In this document: piece after piece, positions 1-6,524 of the stretch
How positions within the stretch are numbered: position 1 is the first letter of the stretch
Layout: the number at the start of each line of letters is the position of its first letter
Assembly: GCA_025351545.1 (NCBI GenBank)
Contig: JANXVQ010000260.1
Location: 1-9,387, forward strand
Origin: Spirosoma sp.
GTDB lineage: Bacteria > Bacteroidota > Bacteroidia > Cytophagales > Spirosomataceae
Direction of reading: 5' to 3'
DNA: 9,387 nucleotides
Program-made: the position numbers and the translations under genes
The notes under the pieces: generated by a model
Told to the model about the DNA's origin: nothing
Database searches by the model: none
Seen by the model: the letters and a program-made list of their open reading frames with translations, nothing else

Positions 1-91
1 ACCAGGTAATTCTGGAATTGAAGGGATGATGGTCGTGCAGCCAGACACGGGTACTTCGCAATGCTTTAACACTCATCAATTTGTCAAACAT
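1..91 (-). CDS. Partial ORF, N-terminal 30 codons only, unrecognised
   Basis: A minus-strand frame opens with ATG at 91-89 and stays open to the window edge, giving 30 codons. It begins MFDKLMSVKALRSTRVWLHD and continues with HHPFNSRITW. The frame lies 52 bp downstream of the thioesterase stop on the same strand, so it could be the next gene of the mltG-thioesterase operon. No Shine-Dalgarno site or TAnnTTTG box precedes it, which fits an operon position. The peptide is too short for me to assign a family. A membrane protein such as a YihY/BrkB-type protein is only a guess from gene order in related bacteria. With 30 codons, a chance open frame cannot be excluded. Confidence 0.4.
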   Translation of the reverse strand, partial: MFDKLMSVKALRSTRVWLHDHHPFNSRITW

Positions 92-143
92 AGGCTATTT
101 ACTATGAAGTCAGGATTAGGGACTGCCCTTTACCACTTTTAAC

Positions 144-557
144 CTACTGCTCAAAGAAAGGTTTGGCGGCTTCAACTAAATCTGCCGGGGCCGGGCAGGG
201 GCGACCTGTATCGGTACGGACGAATACGAGTGTTGTTTGGCCCGTATTAAGCAGTTTCCCATCCTGATTAAAGATCTCATAGCCGAACATCAATCGGGTT
301 TTGGGCATCTGTGGAATCGTGACCCGTATTGTCAGCAGGTCGTCATATTTAGCCGGGCGGATAAATCGTGAATTCAGGTCATATACGGGCATCGAAATGC
401 CACTTTCCTCGATGTCTTTGTAATTCAGGCCCAGATGCCGTAGTGCTTCCACCCGGCCTATTTCATAGAAACGAGCATAATTGCCATAATAAACAATGCC
501 CATCTGGTCAGTATCGTAATACCGAACCCGAATATCAGTAACGTCGTAAATAATCAT
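144..557 (-). CDS. Acyl-CoA thioesterase, YbgC/FadM-like hotdog fold
   Basis: This 137-residue protein has the usual length of a single hotdog-domain 4-hydroxybenzoyl-CoA thioesterase/YbgC-type enzyme, which hydrolyses acyl-CoA or acyl-ACP thioesters in the cytoplasm. The N-terminal signature R-Y-Y-D-T-D-Q-M-G-I-V-Y-Y-G-N-Y (residues 12-27) is diagnostic. D17, the second Asp of DTD, aligns with the catalytic Asp of the Pseudomonas 4-hydroxybenzoyl-CoA thioesterase. The following FYEIGRVEALRHLG belongs to the long hotdog helix, and RFIRPAKYDDLLTIRV is the conserved beta-strand region around residues 64-79. The ATG at 557 places the motif at the normal distance from the N-terminus. The gene is 74 bp downstream of mltG on the same strand, with no visible promoter of its own, so co-transcription is likely. 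The in vivo substrate cannot be read from the sequence. Confidence 0.9.
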   Translation of the reverse strand: MIIYDVTDIRVRYYDTDQMGIVYYGNYARFYEIGRVEALRHLGLNYKDIEESGISMPVYDLNSRFIRPAKYDDLLTIRVTIPQMPKTRLMFGYEIFNQDGKLLNTGQTTLVFVRTDTGRPCPAPADLVEAAKPFFEQ

Positions 558-573
558 AACAGCGAGTAAATAA

Positions 574-626
574 ATCAGTAATCAGGCGTAAAAAATGCCC
601 TGCTTATCCACTTATTAGTTACTGAT
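574..626 (-). repeat. Nested inverted repeat between mltG and thioesterase
   Basis: The 8-bp arms ATCAGTAA (574-581) and TTACTGAT (619-626) are perfectly complementary. Between them a smaller hairpin can form from CAGG(G)C and GCCTG (583-587 with 597-602, one bulged base). In the mltG mRNA this gives a two-level stem-loop just after the mltG stop. The downstream tract is A/T-rich but has no clean U run, so a processing or stability element is as plausible as a weak terminator. It may also be chance. Confidence 0.3.
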
Positions 627-631
627 GTCGG

Positions 632-1669
632 CTATTTCATAATCTTCATCCGGGTAAGAGCTTGCTGATACAGGCGGGCATTTGCCATGTGCTCGGCCAG
701 TGTTTTCGAGAACGTATGGTAGCCGTTGAAGCTGGCGTTAACCACAAAGAACAGGTAATCATGCTGTTCGGCGTTTAAGACCGCGTCGATCGTGGCCGGG
801 GCGGGCAAATTGATGGGTCCTGGCGGTAGTCCCGTATACCGATAGGTATTGTACGGGGAGTCGATTGCCAATTGGCGCGTCAGTAGCCGCCGAATACCAA
901 AATCGCGAAGGGCAAAAATTACCGTTGGGTCAGCTTCGAGTTTAATGCCGCGTTTCAACCGGTTCAGATAAACACCAGCTACGCGGGGTTGCTCATCGCG
1001 TTTGTTCGTTTCGCCCGCTACAATCGACGCCAGCACCTGCACTTGCGTTTGAGTCAACCCCAACGCTTTTGCTTTGGCCTGACGGTCGGGCGTCCAGAAT
1101 TTCTTGTATTCAGTTCCCATTCGCTCCAGAAAGGCTTCGGGCTTGATGGTCCAGAAAAACTCATAGGTATTGGGTAGAAACAGGCAGACAATAGTAGTGG
1201 TGTCGAAGCCAAATTTCTGGCAGGTGGCCGGATCATTGAGGAGCTTGCCCAGTGCATCGGAGCCAAACTCAAATTTGCCCCCGAGCCGTTGAATGAGGTC
1301 GCTTTTCTGCCGCATGCTGTTGAATGTTACCGGCATTGGGTCCTGACTACCGCTTCGCAATTTGGATAGCGCATCGCGGTTGCCCATGAGGGGCTTAATC
1401 TCATAACGGCCTTCTTTGACTCGTTCGGGATATTTCATCATCTTGGCCAGAAACCGGAACGAAGTTTCGTCGTTAATGACCTTGTGCGTTTTGAGGGTGT
1501 CCATAACCGACTCAAACGTAGAGCCTCGTGGAATCAGTAAGGCAAAGGTTTTATCATTGTCCTGAACCAGCAGGTTCGGACTTTTGAAAACCTGCCAGAA
1601 ATAAAATGTGAACGTCGTTAGCAGAATGGAAACGGTGAGAAACAGGCCGATTTGTATATTACGCGACAT
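632..1669 (-). CDS. mltG: Endolytic peptidoglycan transglycosylase MltG
   Basis: This 345-residue protein matches the YceG/MltG family in length and layout. An N-terminal cytoplasmic stub and a single membrane helix (about residues 6-27, IQIGLFLTVSILLTTFTFYF) come first. A LysM-like region follows (about 40-100, with IPRGSTFESVMDTLKTHKVI), then the catalytic YceG domain. MltG cleaves nascent glycan strands inside the chain and helps set glycan length at the inner membrane. The active-site motif reads ASIVAGETNKRDEQPRVAGV. E220 corresponds to E218 of E. coli MltG, and it is followed by VYLNRLKRG, the ADPTVIFAL block and SPYNTYRYTGLPPGPINLP. The C-terminal GYHTFSKTLAEHMAN is also typical. The more common acidic residue two positions before the catalytic Glu (E-x-E-T) is Ala here. 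The ATG at 1669 gives the expected short pre-TM segment. A promoter lies in the divergent intergenic region, and the thioesterase gene follows. Confidence 0.95.
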   Translation of the reverse strand: MSRNIQIGLFLTVSILLTTFTFYFWQVFKSPNLLVQDNDKTFALLIPRGSTFESVMDTLKTHKVINDETSFRFLAKMMKYPERVKEGRYEIKPLMGNRDALSKLRSGSQDPMPVTFNSMRQKSDLIQRLGGKFEFGSDALGKLLNDPATCQKFGFDTTTIVCLFLPNTYEFFWTIKPEAFLERMGTEYKKFWTPDRQAKAKALGLTQTQVQVLASIVAGETNKRDEQPRVAGVYLNRLKRGIKLEADPTVIFALRDFGIRRLLTRQLAIDSPYNTYRYTGLPPGPINLPAPATIDAVLNAEQHDYLFFVVNASFNGYHTFSKTLAEHMANARLYQQALTRMKIMK

Positions 1670-1684
1670 TGTTAGAGAGAAGGA

Positions 1685-1709
1685 TAATGAATAAACGGGT
1701 AATGAATAA
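1685..1709. repeat. Two direct copies of TAATGAATAA, 15-bp spacing
   Basis: TAATGAATAA occurs at 1685-1694 and again at 1700-1709, separated by ACGGG. The copies fall in the predicted mltG leader, next to the inverted repeat at 1708-1741. They may be a degenerate short tandem repeat or part of a dispersed intergenic repeat. No function can be assigned. Confidence 0.5.
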
Positions 1710-1741
1710 TGTAAAATGTCAGTAGTTAGTCATTTTACATT
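1708..1741. repeat. Perfect 11-bp inverted repeat in the mltG/lipoprotein intergenic region
   Basis: AATGTAAAATG (1708-1718) and CATTTTACATT (1731-1741) are perfect reverse complements with a 12-nt spacer. The element sits between the divergent starts of mltG and the lipoprotein gene. If the mltG promoter call is right, transcription starts near 1748 and the repeat is at the extreme 5' end of the mltG mRNA, where it could form a stem-loop. Alternatively it is a two-fold operator for a regulator of either gene, or a copy of a dispersed intergenic palindrome. Confidence 0.7.
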
Positions 1742-1754
1742 CGATTGTATTCCG

Positions 1755-1784
1755 CAAATTTACGCCAAAAGTGAACCAATCAAC
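1755..1784 (-). promoter_or_regulatory. Predicted Bacteroidota-type promoter for mltG
   Basis: Read on the minus strand, TAAATTTG (1762-1755) matches the Bacteroidota -7 consensus TAnnTTTG exactly. A GTTG (1784-1781) lies upstream with an 18-nt spacer and serves as a -33 element. This predicts a start near 1748 and a leader of about 80 nt to the mltG ATG at 1669. The -33 element is only about 10 bp from the ATG of the divergent lipoprotein gene, so the two promoters must overlap. Confidence 0.6.
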
Positions 1785-1793
1785 CTACCGAAC

Positions 1794-2291
1794 ATGAACT
1801 ACGCATTACCTCTTTTACTAAGTATTCTTCTAATGGCCTCGTGTCGTACACGTGTCGACAGCCCTCGTTCTATGAATCCAGCGGCTGCTACGCGCCAGAA
1901 AGCTATCGACGAAATCCGGGAAGCCGATCAGAATTTCAGCATTTTATCCGAAAAACAGGGCATGGCTAAAGCCTTTACAACTTATGCCGCCAACGATGTT
2001 ATCAAGCTAAATGATGGCGCGGCTCCTACCGTCGGGTTCGACTCACTCCGGGCGCAAATGAGCCGTCTGCCCGCCAATGGGCCCGTTTTGACCTGGCAAG
2101 TACTCAAGGCCGACGCGGCACAGTCGGGCGAGTTGGGTTACACATTCGGGCAGTGGATGTTGTCCAAAAAAGATGATGCCGGAAAGCGAACTACCCAGTA
2201 CGGCGTCTATATGACTGTTTGGAAACGCCAGCGCAACGGCCTGTGGCGGTTTGTACTGGACGGCGGTAACAATACACCAGAACCGAAATAG
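1794..2291 (+). CDS. Lipoprotein with NTF2/SnoaL-like (DUF4440-type) domain
   Basis: This is a 165-residue protein from the ATG at 1794. An upstream in-frame ATG at 1716 would add 26 residues ahead of an obvious signal sequence and would lie inside the inverted repeat, so it is disfavoured. The N-terminus MNYALPLLLSILLMASC is a type II signal peptide with a lipobox ending in C17 (L-M-A-S-C), implying lipid anchoring in the cell envelope. Residues about 36-160 resemble the SnoaL-like/DUF4440 NTF2 fold. There is an initial helix (AIDEIREADQNFSILSEKQG), a segment with AFTTYAANDVIKLNDG, then the strand pairs GYTFGQWMLSKKDD and QYGVYMTVWKRQRNGLWRFV. Such domains often bind small molecules or act as orphan stress-associated proteins. 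Family assignment is by pattern, and no catalytic role can be stated. The gene is divergent from mltG. Confidence 0.8.
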   Translation: MNYALPLLLSILLMASCRTRVDSPRSMNPAAATRQKAIDEIREADQNFSILSEKQGMAKAFTTYAANDVIKLNDGAAPTVGFDSLRAQMSRLPANGPVLTWQVLKADAAQSGELGYTFGQWMLSKKDDAGKRTTQYGVYMTVWKRQRNGLWRFVLDGGNNTPEPK

Positions 2292-2726
2292 GCTTTTAGT
2301 CTAACGTCTATAACTTTCAATTACTGCATCCCGCGTTTATGAGCAGGAGCATAAAAAGTATTACTGGTTCAATTGCCAATAGGCTGCAAAATGTGTCACT
2401 CGTTCTGCTTTAATTGTTGCTTATTGTCGTTCGTGGGTCAACTAATGCCAAGCCAATGAAGCTAGTTCGCAAATAACAGAGAACGATACCGGAAAATCCG
2501 AAAAACTGGTTTTGTCTTCCGGTAATGACCAGTCGGTAAGGCTGTCGTTTAATTAAAGGTCAATGAGTATCCGGATTTGAAAGAAGCAGTAGTTCTTTTG
2601 CTATTTGTCAGTATCTGAAACCTGAATTTATGCCTGATAGCAGACAAGATTTTTCTAATCCGGTTACCTGATTAATAAATATTTTTGTAAGCGTCCGGAT
2701 ATTTTACAAAAAATTTAAAATATAAG
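2292..2726. other. Long non-coding stretch before the chitinase gene
   Basis: About 435 bp lie between the lipoprotein stop and the chitinase promoter. I see no convincing gene. The longest notable plus frame is a 24-codon ORF at 2339-2413 with no supporting signal. The stretch contains one hairpin-like inverted repeat (2487-2524) and becomes strongly A/T-rich from about 2670 toward the promoter. The length leaves room for a transcription-factor site or a small RNA, but neither can be shown. Confidence 0.5.
2487..2524. repeat. Inverted repeat, 8-bp arms
   Basis: TACCGGAA (2487-2494) pairs perfectly with TTCCGGTA (2517-2524) across a 22-nt spacer. The spacer itself contains the near-palindrome AAAACTGGTTTT (2502-2513). 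The element lies in the long non-coding stretch, about 195 bp after the lipoprotein stop and 240 bp before the chitinase start. There is no U tract, so it does not look like an intrinsic terminator. An operator is possible. Confidence 0.45.
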
Positions 2727-2734
2727 TATCTTTG
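2702..2734 (+). promoter_or_regulatory. Predicted Bacteroidota-type promoter of the chitinase gene
   Basis: TATCTTTG at 2727-2734 matches the -7 consensus TAnnTTTG exactly. A TTTTA stretch at about 2702-2706 sits about 20 nt upstream and is a degenerate -33 element in a very A/T-rich context. The predicted start is near 2740, so the coding sequence must begin downstream of that. This supports the GTG at 2762 and gives a short, SD-less leader of about 20 nt. Confidence 0.65.
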
Positions 2735-2761
2735 TTTCTTACTTATTTTTACCAAATAATA

Positions 2762-3916
2762 GTGAAGTCACGTTTATTCTTCCTGTCTATTTCGGTGGCT
2801 GTTTGCCTATTCAGCCTATTTCTGTGCTTATCAACTGTACTTGCGCAGCCTGCCACTAAACGATATGTACTGATTGGGTACGTAAGCGGAGACGGGTGGA
2901 CAAAAGACCAGATCGAAGCCCGTAAACTCACGCACATTAACTATGCGTTTGCGGTGCCCGCCAAAAATGGAGAGTTTGCGGCTATTTCGGCCAAAGACGC
3001 GGCAAACCTGGCCGCGTTAACGTCACTCCGGTCGGTTAATAAAGACCTGAAAATACTGATTTCAGTTGGTGGCTGGGACGGTTGCAGGTATTTTTCAGAT
3101 GCCGCTCTAACGGATGCGTCTCGACGGAAATTTGCCAATAGTGCCGTGAAATTCCTGAAAAAACACAATATCGACGGTGTCGATATCGACTGGGAATATC
3201 CGGCTCAAGTGGGGGCGGGTAATATTTTCCGGCCCGAAGACAAGGCCAATTTTACCCTGTTTCTGAAAGCTATCCGTGATCGGCTCGACGAGCAGGGAAA
3301 GGTAGACAAGCGTACCGGTCCGAATCATTACCTGCTGACGGCTGCCACCGGGGGCGATACCGCTTTTGTCAGTCACATCAATTTGGGCGAAGCCCAGCAA
3401 TACCTGGACTACGTCAACATTATGACGTATGACCTCTACCACGGCAATGATAAAGTGACGGGGCATCATAGCCCGCTGGCACAGTCTAAAAAAGGCGATC
3501 AGTCCCGAAACAGTTCCATGTCGGCGGTGGATGGACACATTCGGGCTGGCGTTCCGGCTAACAAAATCGTGCTGGGCATTCCGTTTTACGGGCGTGGCTG
3601 GGCCAATGTTCGCCCGGTCGATAACGGTCTGTACCAACCTGCATCGGGTAAGCACTCGTTCATTAGCTACGATGAACTGGTGGACAAATACATCAATAAA
3701 AATGGCTTCGTTCGCTACTGGGATGCCGATGCCAAGGCTCCGTATCTGTGGAATGCCAGGTCACGAACGTTTATTTCATACGCTGATGCTCAATCGTTTG
3801 GGCCGAAGATAGACTATGTGAAGAAGAAGGGACTGGCCGGGATTATGTTCTGGGAGTACATTTACGATCTGAAGCACAAAGCGCTTCTCGATCCTGTGGT
3901 TAATGGCTTGAAATAA
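2762..3916 (+). CDS. Secreted chitinase, glycoside hydrolase family 18
   Basis: This 384-residue protein runs from a GTG start. Residues 1-28 (KSRLFFLSISVAVCLFSLFL and on to STVLA-QP) form a Sec signal peptide with likely cleavage after VLA. The rest is a single GH18 (beta/alpha)8 domain. It has SVGGW (101-105) on strand 3 and the DGVDIDWEYP catalytic motif (138-147) with E145 as general acid/base and D141/D143 in the DxxDxDxE signature. MTYD (221-224) and the FWEY strand-8 motif (363-366) complete it. The enzyme should hydrolyse beta-1,4-GlcNAc polymers by substrate-assisted catalysis. There is no carbohydrate-binding module and no recognisable C-terminal type IX sorting domain, so it is probably periplasmic or released by another route. 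An in-frame TTG at 2732 is rejected because it overlaps the -7 box. Chitin is the likely substrate, but endo-N-acetylglucosaminidase activity is also found in this family. Confidence 0.92.
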   Translation: MKSRLFFLSISVAVCLFSLFLCLSTVLAQPATKRYVLIGYVSGDGWTKDQIEARKLTHINYAFAVPAKNGEFAAISAKDAANLAALTSLRSVNKDLKILISVGGWDGCRYFSDAALTDASRRKFANSAVKFLKKHNIDGVDIDWEYPAQVGAGNIFRPEDKANFTLFLKAIRDRLDEQGKVDKRTGPNHYLLTAATGGDTAFVSHINLGEAQQYLDYVNIMTYDLYHGNDKVTGHHSPLAQSKKGDQSRNSSMSAVDGHIRAGVPANKIVLGIPFYGRGWANVRPVDNGLYQPASGKHSFISYDELVDKYINKNGFVRYWDADAKAPYLWNARSRTFISYADAQSFGPKIDYVKKKGLAGIMFWEYIYDLKHKALLDPVVNGLK

Positions 3917-3939
3917 CCTTATACTGCTAATGCCTGCCC

Positions 3940-4053
3940 ATGAACGATTTACAGTACGAAACCCGTAACGCCTTACTAAATGCCGCTATGCAATGGGTGT
4001 ATCAGGAAAACTTAATACCGAATCAGGAGATAAGTAAGTGGTGTTTCCTTTAG
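3940..4053 (+). CDS. Possible small ORF, 37 aa, unrecognised
   Basis: ATG at 3940 opens a 37-codon frame ending at TAG 4051-4053, between the chitinase stop (23 bp before) and the oxidoreductase ATG (35 bp after). The product starts MNDLQYETRNALLNAAMQWV and ends with QEISKWCFL. It is polar and helical in composition, not signal-like. Codon choice resembles the neighbouring genes. It could be a real small protein, a leader peptide coupled to the next gene, or the truncated start of a lost gene. There is no strong ribosome-binding site and no family match I recognise. Confidence 0.3.
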   Translation: MNDLQYETRNALLNAAMQWVYQENLIPNQEISKWCFL

Positions 4054-4088
4054 TCTGTATATCCTGCTTCACCTCTTTTTCTTTTAGT

Positions 4089-5132
4089 ATGCCTAGCGTT
4101 ATTCAGGTTGGTATAATTGGGTTTGGCTTATCGGGGCGCTATTTCCATGCCCCGTTTCTGTCTGTTAATCCACGATTTCATTTAAAGAAAGTAGCCAGCA
4201 GCCGTCCCGACGCAGTTCGCCGGTTCGATGCATCGATTGAGTGGGTGGCTACGCCCGATGAGCTGTTCGCCGACCCAGCCATTGATCTCGTCTTCATTTG
4301 TTCGCCCAACGAAACCCATGTCGACTACGCCCGGAAGGCGCTGGAACACAGAAAACACGTTGTTGTCGAGAAACCGTTTGCTCTTTCCGAGCCCGAAGCC
4401 GTTGAGTTGCTGGCACTGGCGCAACGGCAGGGATGCATAGCTACGGCTTACCAGAATCGTCGGTGGGATTCTGATTTTCTGACCGTCAAACGTTTACTGG
4501 CCGACGGTTCGTTAGGGACGCTTATTGATTACGAATGTCGGTATGACCGCTTCTCACCCGTACCGCCCGATTCCCAAAGCTGGAAAGAACAGCCGGGTTT
4601 GGGCCGGGGAAACCTCTACAACTTAGGCCCGCACCTGCTCGATCAGGCACTGCATCTGTTTGGTAAGCCCGATACGGTGCAGGCCACCCTCCGAATCGTT
4701 CGTCCGAATAGCCACGTCACCGATTATTTTGATATAAAACTGGGCTATGCCGATAAGATTGTCAGGGTTGAATCCAACCTGTTGGTCTACCACAACCAGC
4801 TGCGGTATAGTGTACACGGCACCGGCGGTTCGTTTATAAAAGGTGGCCTGGATGTGCAGGAAGAACGGCTACGGCAGAACGAGTTGCCCAATCAGGAAGC
4901 ATGGGGCATAGAGCCTCAGGACCGTTGGGGGACGCTTTACCGGGAAAGTCAGAGTGAACTAATTACAAGTGAATCAGGTAATTATACCCCTTTTTACGAT
5001 AATCTCTACGATGCTATCGTGAACGGGACAGAACCCGCCGTTACGCCCGCCGATATTCAGCAACTTGCCCGCGTCATTGATTTAGCGCTGGAAAGTAACC
5101 GCACACAACGTACAATTCCTTTTTCGCTATGA
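4089..5132 (+). CDS. Gfo/Idh/MocA-family NAD(P)-dependent oxidoreductase
   Basis: This is a 347-residue protein from the ATG at 4089. The Rossmann motif G-F-G-L-S-G (residues 11-16) begins immediately, as is usual, followed by the CSPNETHVDYARKALEH segment and the catalytic EKP (94-96, K95). In the C-terminal domain, QNRRWDSDFLTVKRLL (122-137) and NLGPHLLDQALHLFG (178-192, with H182 and D185) are present. The NRRWD and GPHLLDQ signatures resemble the YvaA/IolW scyllo-inositol dehydrogenase and YhhX/YdgJ branch of the family. An inositol or sugar substrate is therefore plausible but unproven. An upstream in-frame GTG at 4038 would add 17 hydrophobic residues ahead of the first beta strand. Its AGGAG (4025-4029) is suggestive, but Bacteroidota rarely rely on such sites. 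The stop overlaps the start of the MFS gene (ATGA), indicating translational coupling and a shared pathway. Confidence 0.9.
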   Translation: MPSVIQVGIIGFGLSGRYFHAPFLSVNPRFHLKKVASSRPDAVRRFDASIEWVATPDELFADPAIDLVFICSPNETHVDYARKALEHRKHVVVEKPFALSEPEAVELLALAQRQGCIATAYQNRRWDSDFLTVKRLLADGSLGTLIDYECRYDRFSPVPPDSQSWKEQPGLGRGNLYNLGPHLLDQALHLFGKPDTVQATLRIVRPNSHVTDYFDIKLGYADKIVRVESNLLVYHNQLRYSVHGTGGSFIKGGLDVQEERLRQNELPNQEAWGIEPQDRWGTLYRESQSELITSESGNYTPFYDNLYDAIVNGTEPAVTPADIQQLARVIDLALESNRTQRTIPFSL

Positions 5133-6412
5133 CCAATTACCGCTGGCGAATCGTTGTTTTGCTGTTCATCGCTACGACCATAAATTACCTGGACCGGCAG
5201 GTTATCAGCCTGCTAAAACCTACCCTGGAAACCGATTTCAACTGGACCGAAACCGATTATAGTCATATAGTCATGGCATTTCAGGCGGCTTATGCGCTCA
5301 GTTACGTTGTTTTTGGCCGACTGATCGACAAGATCGGAACCAAACTTGGCTATACGATTGCCGTTACTTTCTGGAGCATAGCCGCCGTTCTGCACGCTCT
5401 GGCGACCAGCACATTCAGTTTTGGCGTTTACCGCGCCCTGCTTGGTTTGGGCGAAGGCGGAAATTTTCCGGCAGCCATAAAAACAGTTGCCGAATGGTTT
5501 CCGAAGAAGGAACGGGCGTTGGCAACGGGTATTTTCAATTCCGGCACCAACATTGGCGCCGTCATTGCTCCCATCATGGTGCCCTGGGTGTTGGGGAGCT
5601 ACGGCTGGCAGGCCGCTTTTTTGCTGACGGGGCTCATTGGTTTCGTCTGGCTTTTTTTCTGGTGGTGGAATTACGAAAGTCCACAACGGCATAAAAAACT
5701 GCCGGCAGAGGAACTGCTTTACATTACCAGCGACGCCGACAACAGCGAAGGCGGTTCGATACGGTGGCTCGACCTGATAAAATACCGGCAAACCTGGGCA
5801 TTCATTTTAGGCAAGTTATTGACCGATCCGGTCTGGTGGTTTTTCCTTTTCTGGTTGCCTTCCTATCTGAGTTCGTCGTTCAATCTCGACCTTAAAAAAC
5901 CCAGTTTACCCTTAATTTTTGTTTATACGGCGGCTACACTCGGCAGTGTGGGTGGCGGCTACCTGTCCGGGTACTTCATTCGCCGGGGCTGGAGTATTAA
6001 CCGTTCCCGGAAAACGGCAATGCTGCTCTATGCGTTTTGCATTGTGCCAATCGTGTTAACCCGCTACGCCACCAGCATCTGGGAAGTAGTCGGATTGCTT
6101 AGTCTGGCCGTTGCTGCTCACCAGGCCTGGAGTGCCAACCTGTTTACGCTCGTATCGGATATGTTTCCCAAAAAAGCGGTTAGCTCGGTCGTGGGTCTTG
6201 GGGGAATGGCGGGTTCGCTGGGCGGGCTTTTCTTCCCGATTGTTGTCGGGTCTTTACTGGATACGTACAAAGCTGCGGGTGCCATTACGATTGGCTATAA
6301 TTATCTGTTTCTGCTATGTGGTAGCGCTTATTTGCTGGCCTGGTTATGTATTCATCTGTTCGCCCCCACCATGAAACCCATTACACTGACCAGTGATTCG
6401 CCTGATCAGTAG
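5129..6412 (+). CDS. MFS transporter, ACS family, ExuT-like
   Basis: This 427-residue inner-membrane protein has about 12 predicted transmembrane helices, with a central cytoplasmic loop near residues 183-222. ACS-family signatures are clear: INYLDRQVISLLKPTL (18-33) in the first helix, GRLIDKIGTKLGY (63-75) as the loop 2-3 motif, and R-A-L-L-G-L-G-E-G-G-N-F-P-A (102-115). FPKKERALATGIFNSGTNIG (124-143) and HQAWSANLFTLVSDMFP (331-347) follow. This pattern is characteristic of anion:cation symporters such as the hexuronate transporter ExuT, so a sugar acid or related anion is the best substrate guess. The ATG overlaps the preceding oxidoreductase stop by 4 bp, and no separate promoter is visible. 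The transporter probably imports the substrate or precursor of that oxidoreductase. No uronate isomerase or dehydratase is in the window to confirm the substrate. Confidence 0.88.
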   Translation: MTNYRWRIVVLLFIATTINYLDRQVISLLKPTLETDFNWTETDYSHIVMAFQAAYALSYVVFGRLIDKIGTKLGYTIAVTFWSIAAVLHALATSTFSFGVYRALLGLGEGGNFPAAIKTVAEWFPKKERALATGIFNSGTNIGAVIAPIMVPWVLGSYGWQAAFLLTGLIGFVWLFFWWWNYESPQRHKKLPAEELLYITSDADNSEGGSIRWLDLIKYRQTWAFILGKLLTDPVWWFFLFWLPSYLSSSFNLDLKKPSLPLIFVYTAATLGSVGGGYLSGYFIRRGWSINRSRKTAMLLYAFCIVPIVLTRYATSIWEVVGLLSLAVAAHQAWSANLFTLVSDMFPKKAVSSVVGLGGMAGSLGGLFFPIVVGSLLDTYKAAGAITIGYNYLFLLCGSAYLLAWLCIHLFAPTMKPITLTSDSPDQ

Positions 6413-6524
6413 ACGAATTTATGTATCTGCTTACGATTTCCCATTGGCTATGTAGCAGCGGCACAACCAGATTTCCCAAAGAGTTATGCACGCCCATTTT
6501 GTGCGGTCTATATACGACAAGTAA

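Noticed and set aside
118..129. Small hairpin AGGG-actg-CCCT after the thioesterase gene
   Set aside because: The stem is only four base pairs with no U tract, which is not enough for a terminator call.
2339..2413. A 24-codon ORF in the long non-coding stretch
   Set aside because: It is very short, has no promoter or family pattern, and its codon use is unremarkable.
3107..3655. A 182-codon minus-strand open frame inside the chitinase gene
   Set aside because: It lies fully antisense to a well-supported GH18 coding sequence and its translation shows no domain pattern.
4025..4040. AGGAG followed by GTG at 4038 as the start of the first oxidoreductase
   Set aside because: It would add 17 residues before the Rossmann strand that normally starts the family, and Bacteroidota rarely depend on SD sites. 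The ATG at 4089 fits better, though the alternative is not excluded.
5213..5791. A 192-codon minus-strand open frame inside the MFS transporter gene
   Set aside because: It is antisense to clear transporter motifs, is low in hydrophobic organisation and has no recognisable family.
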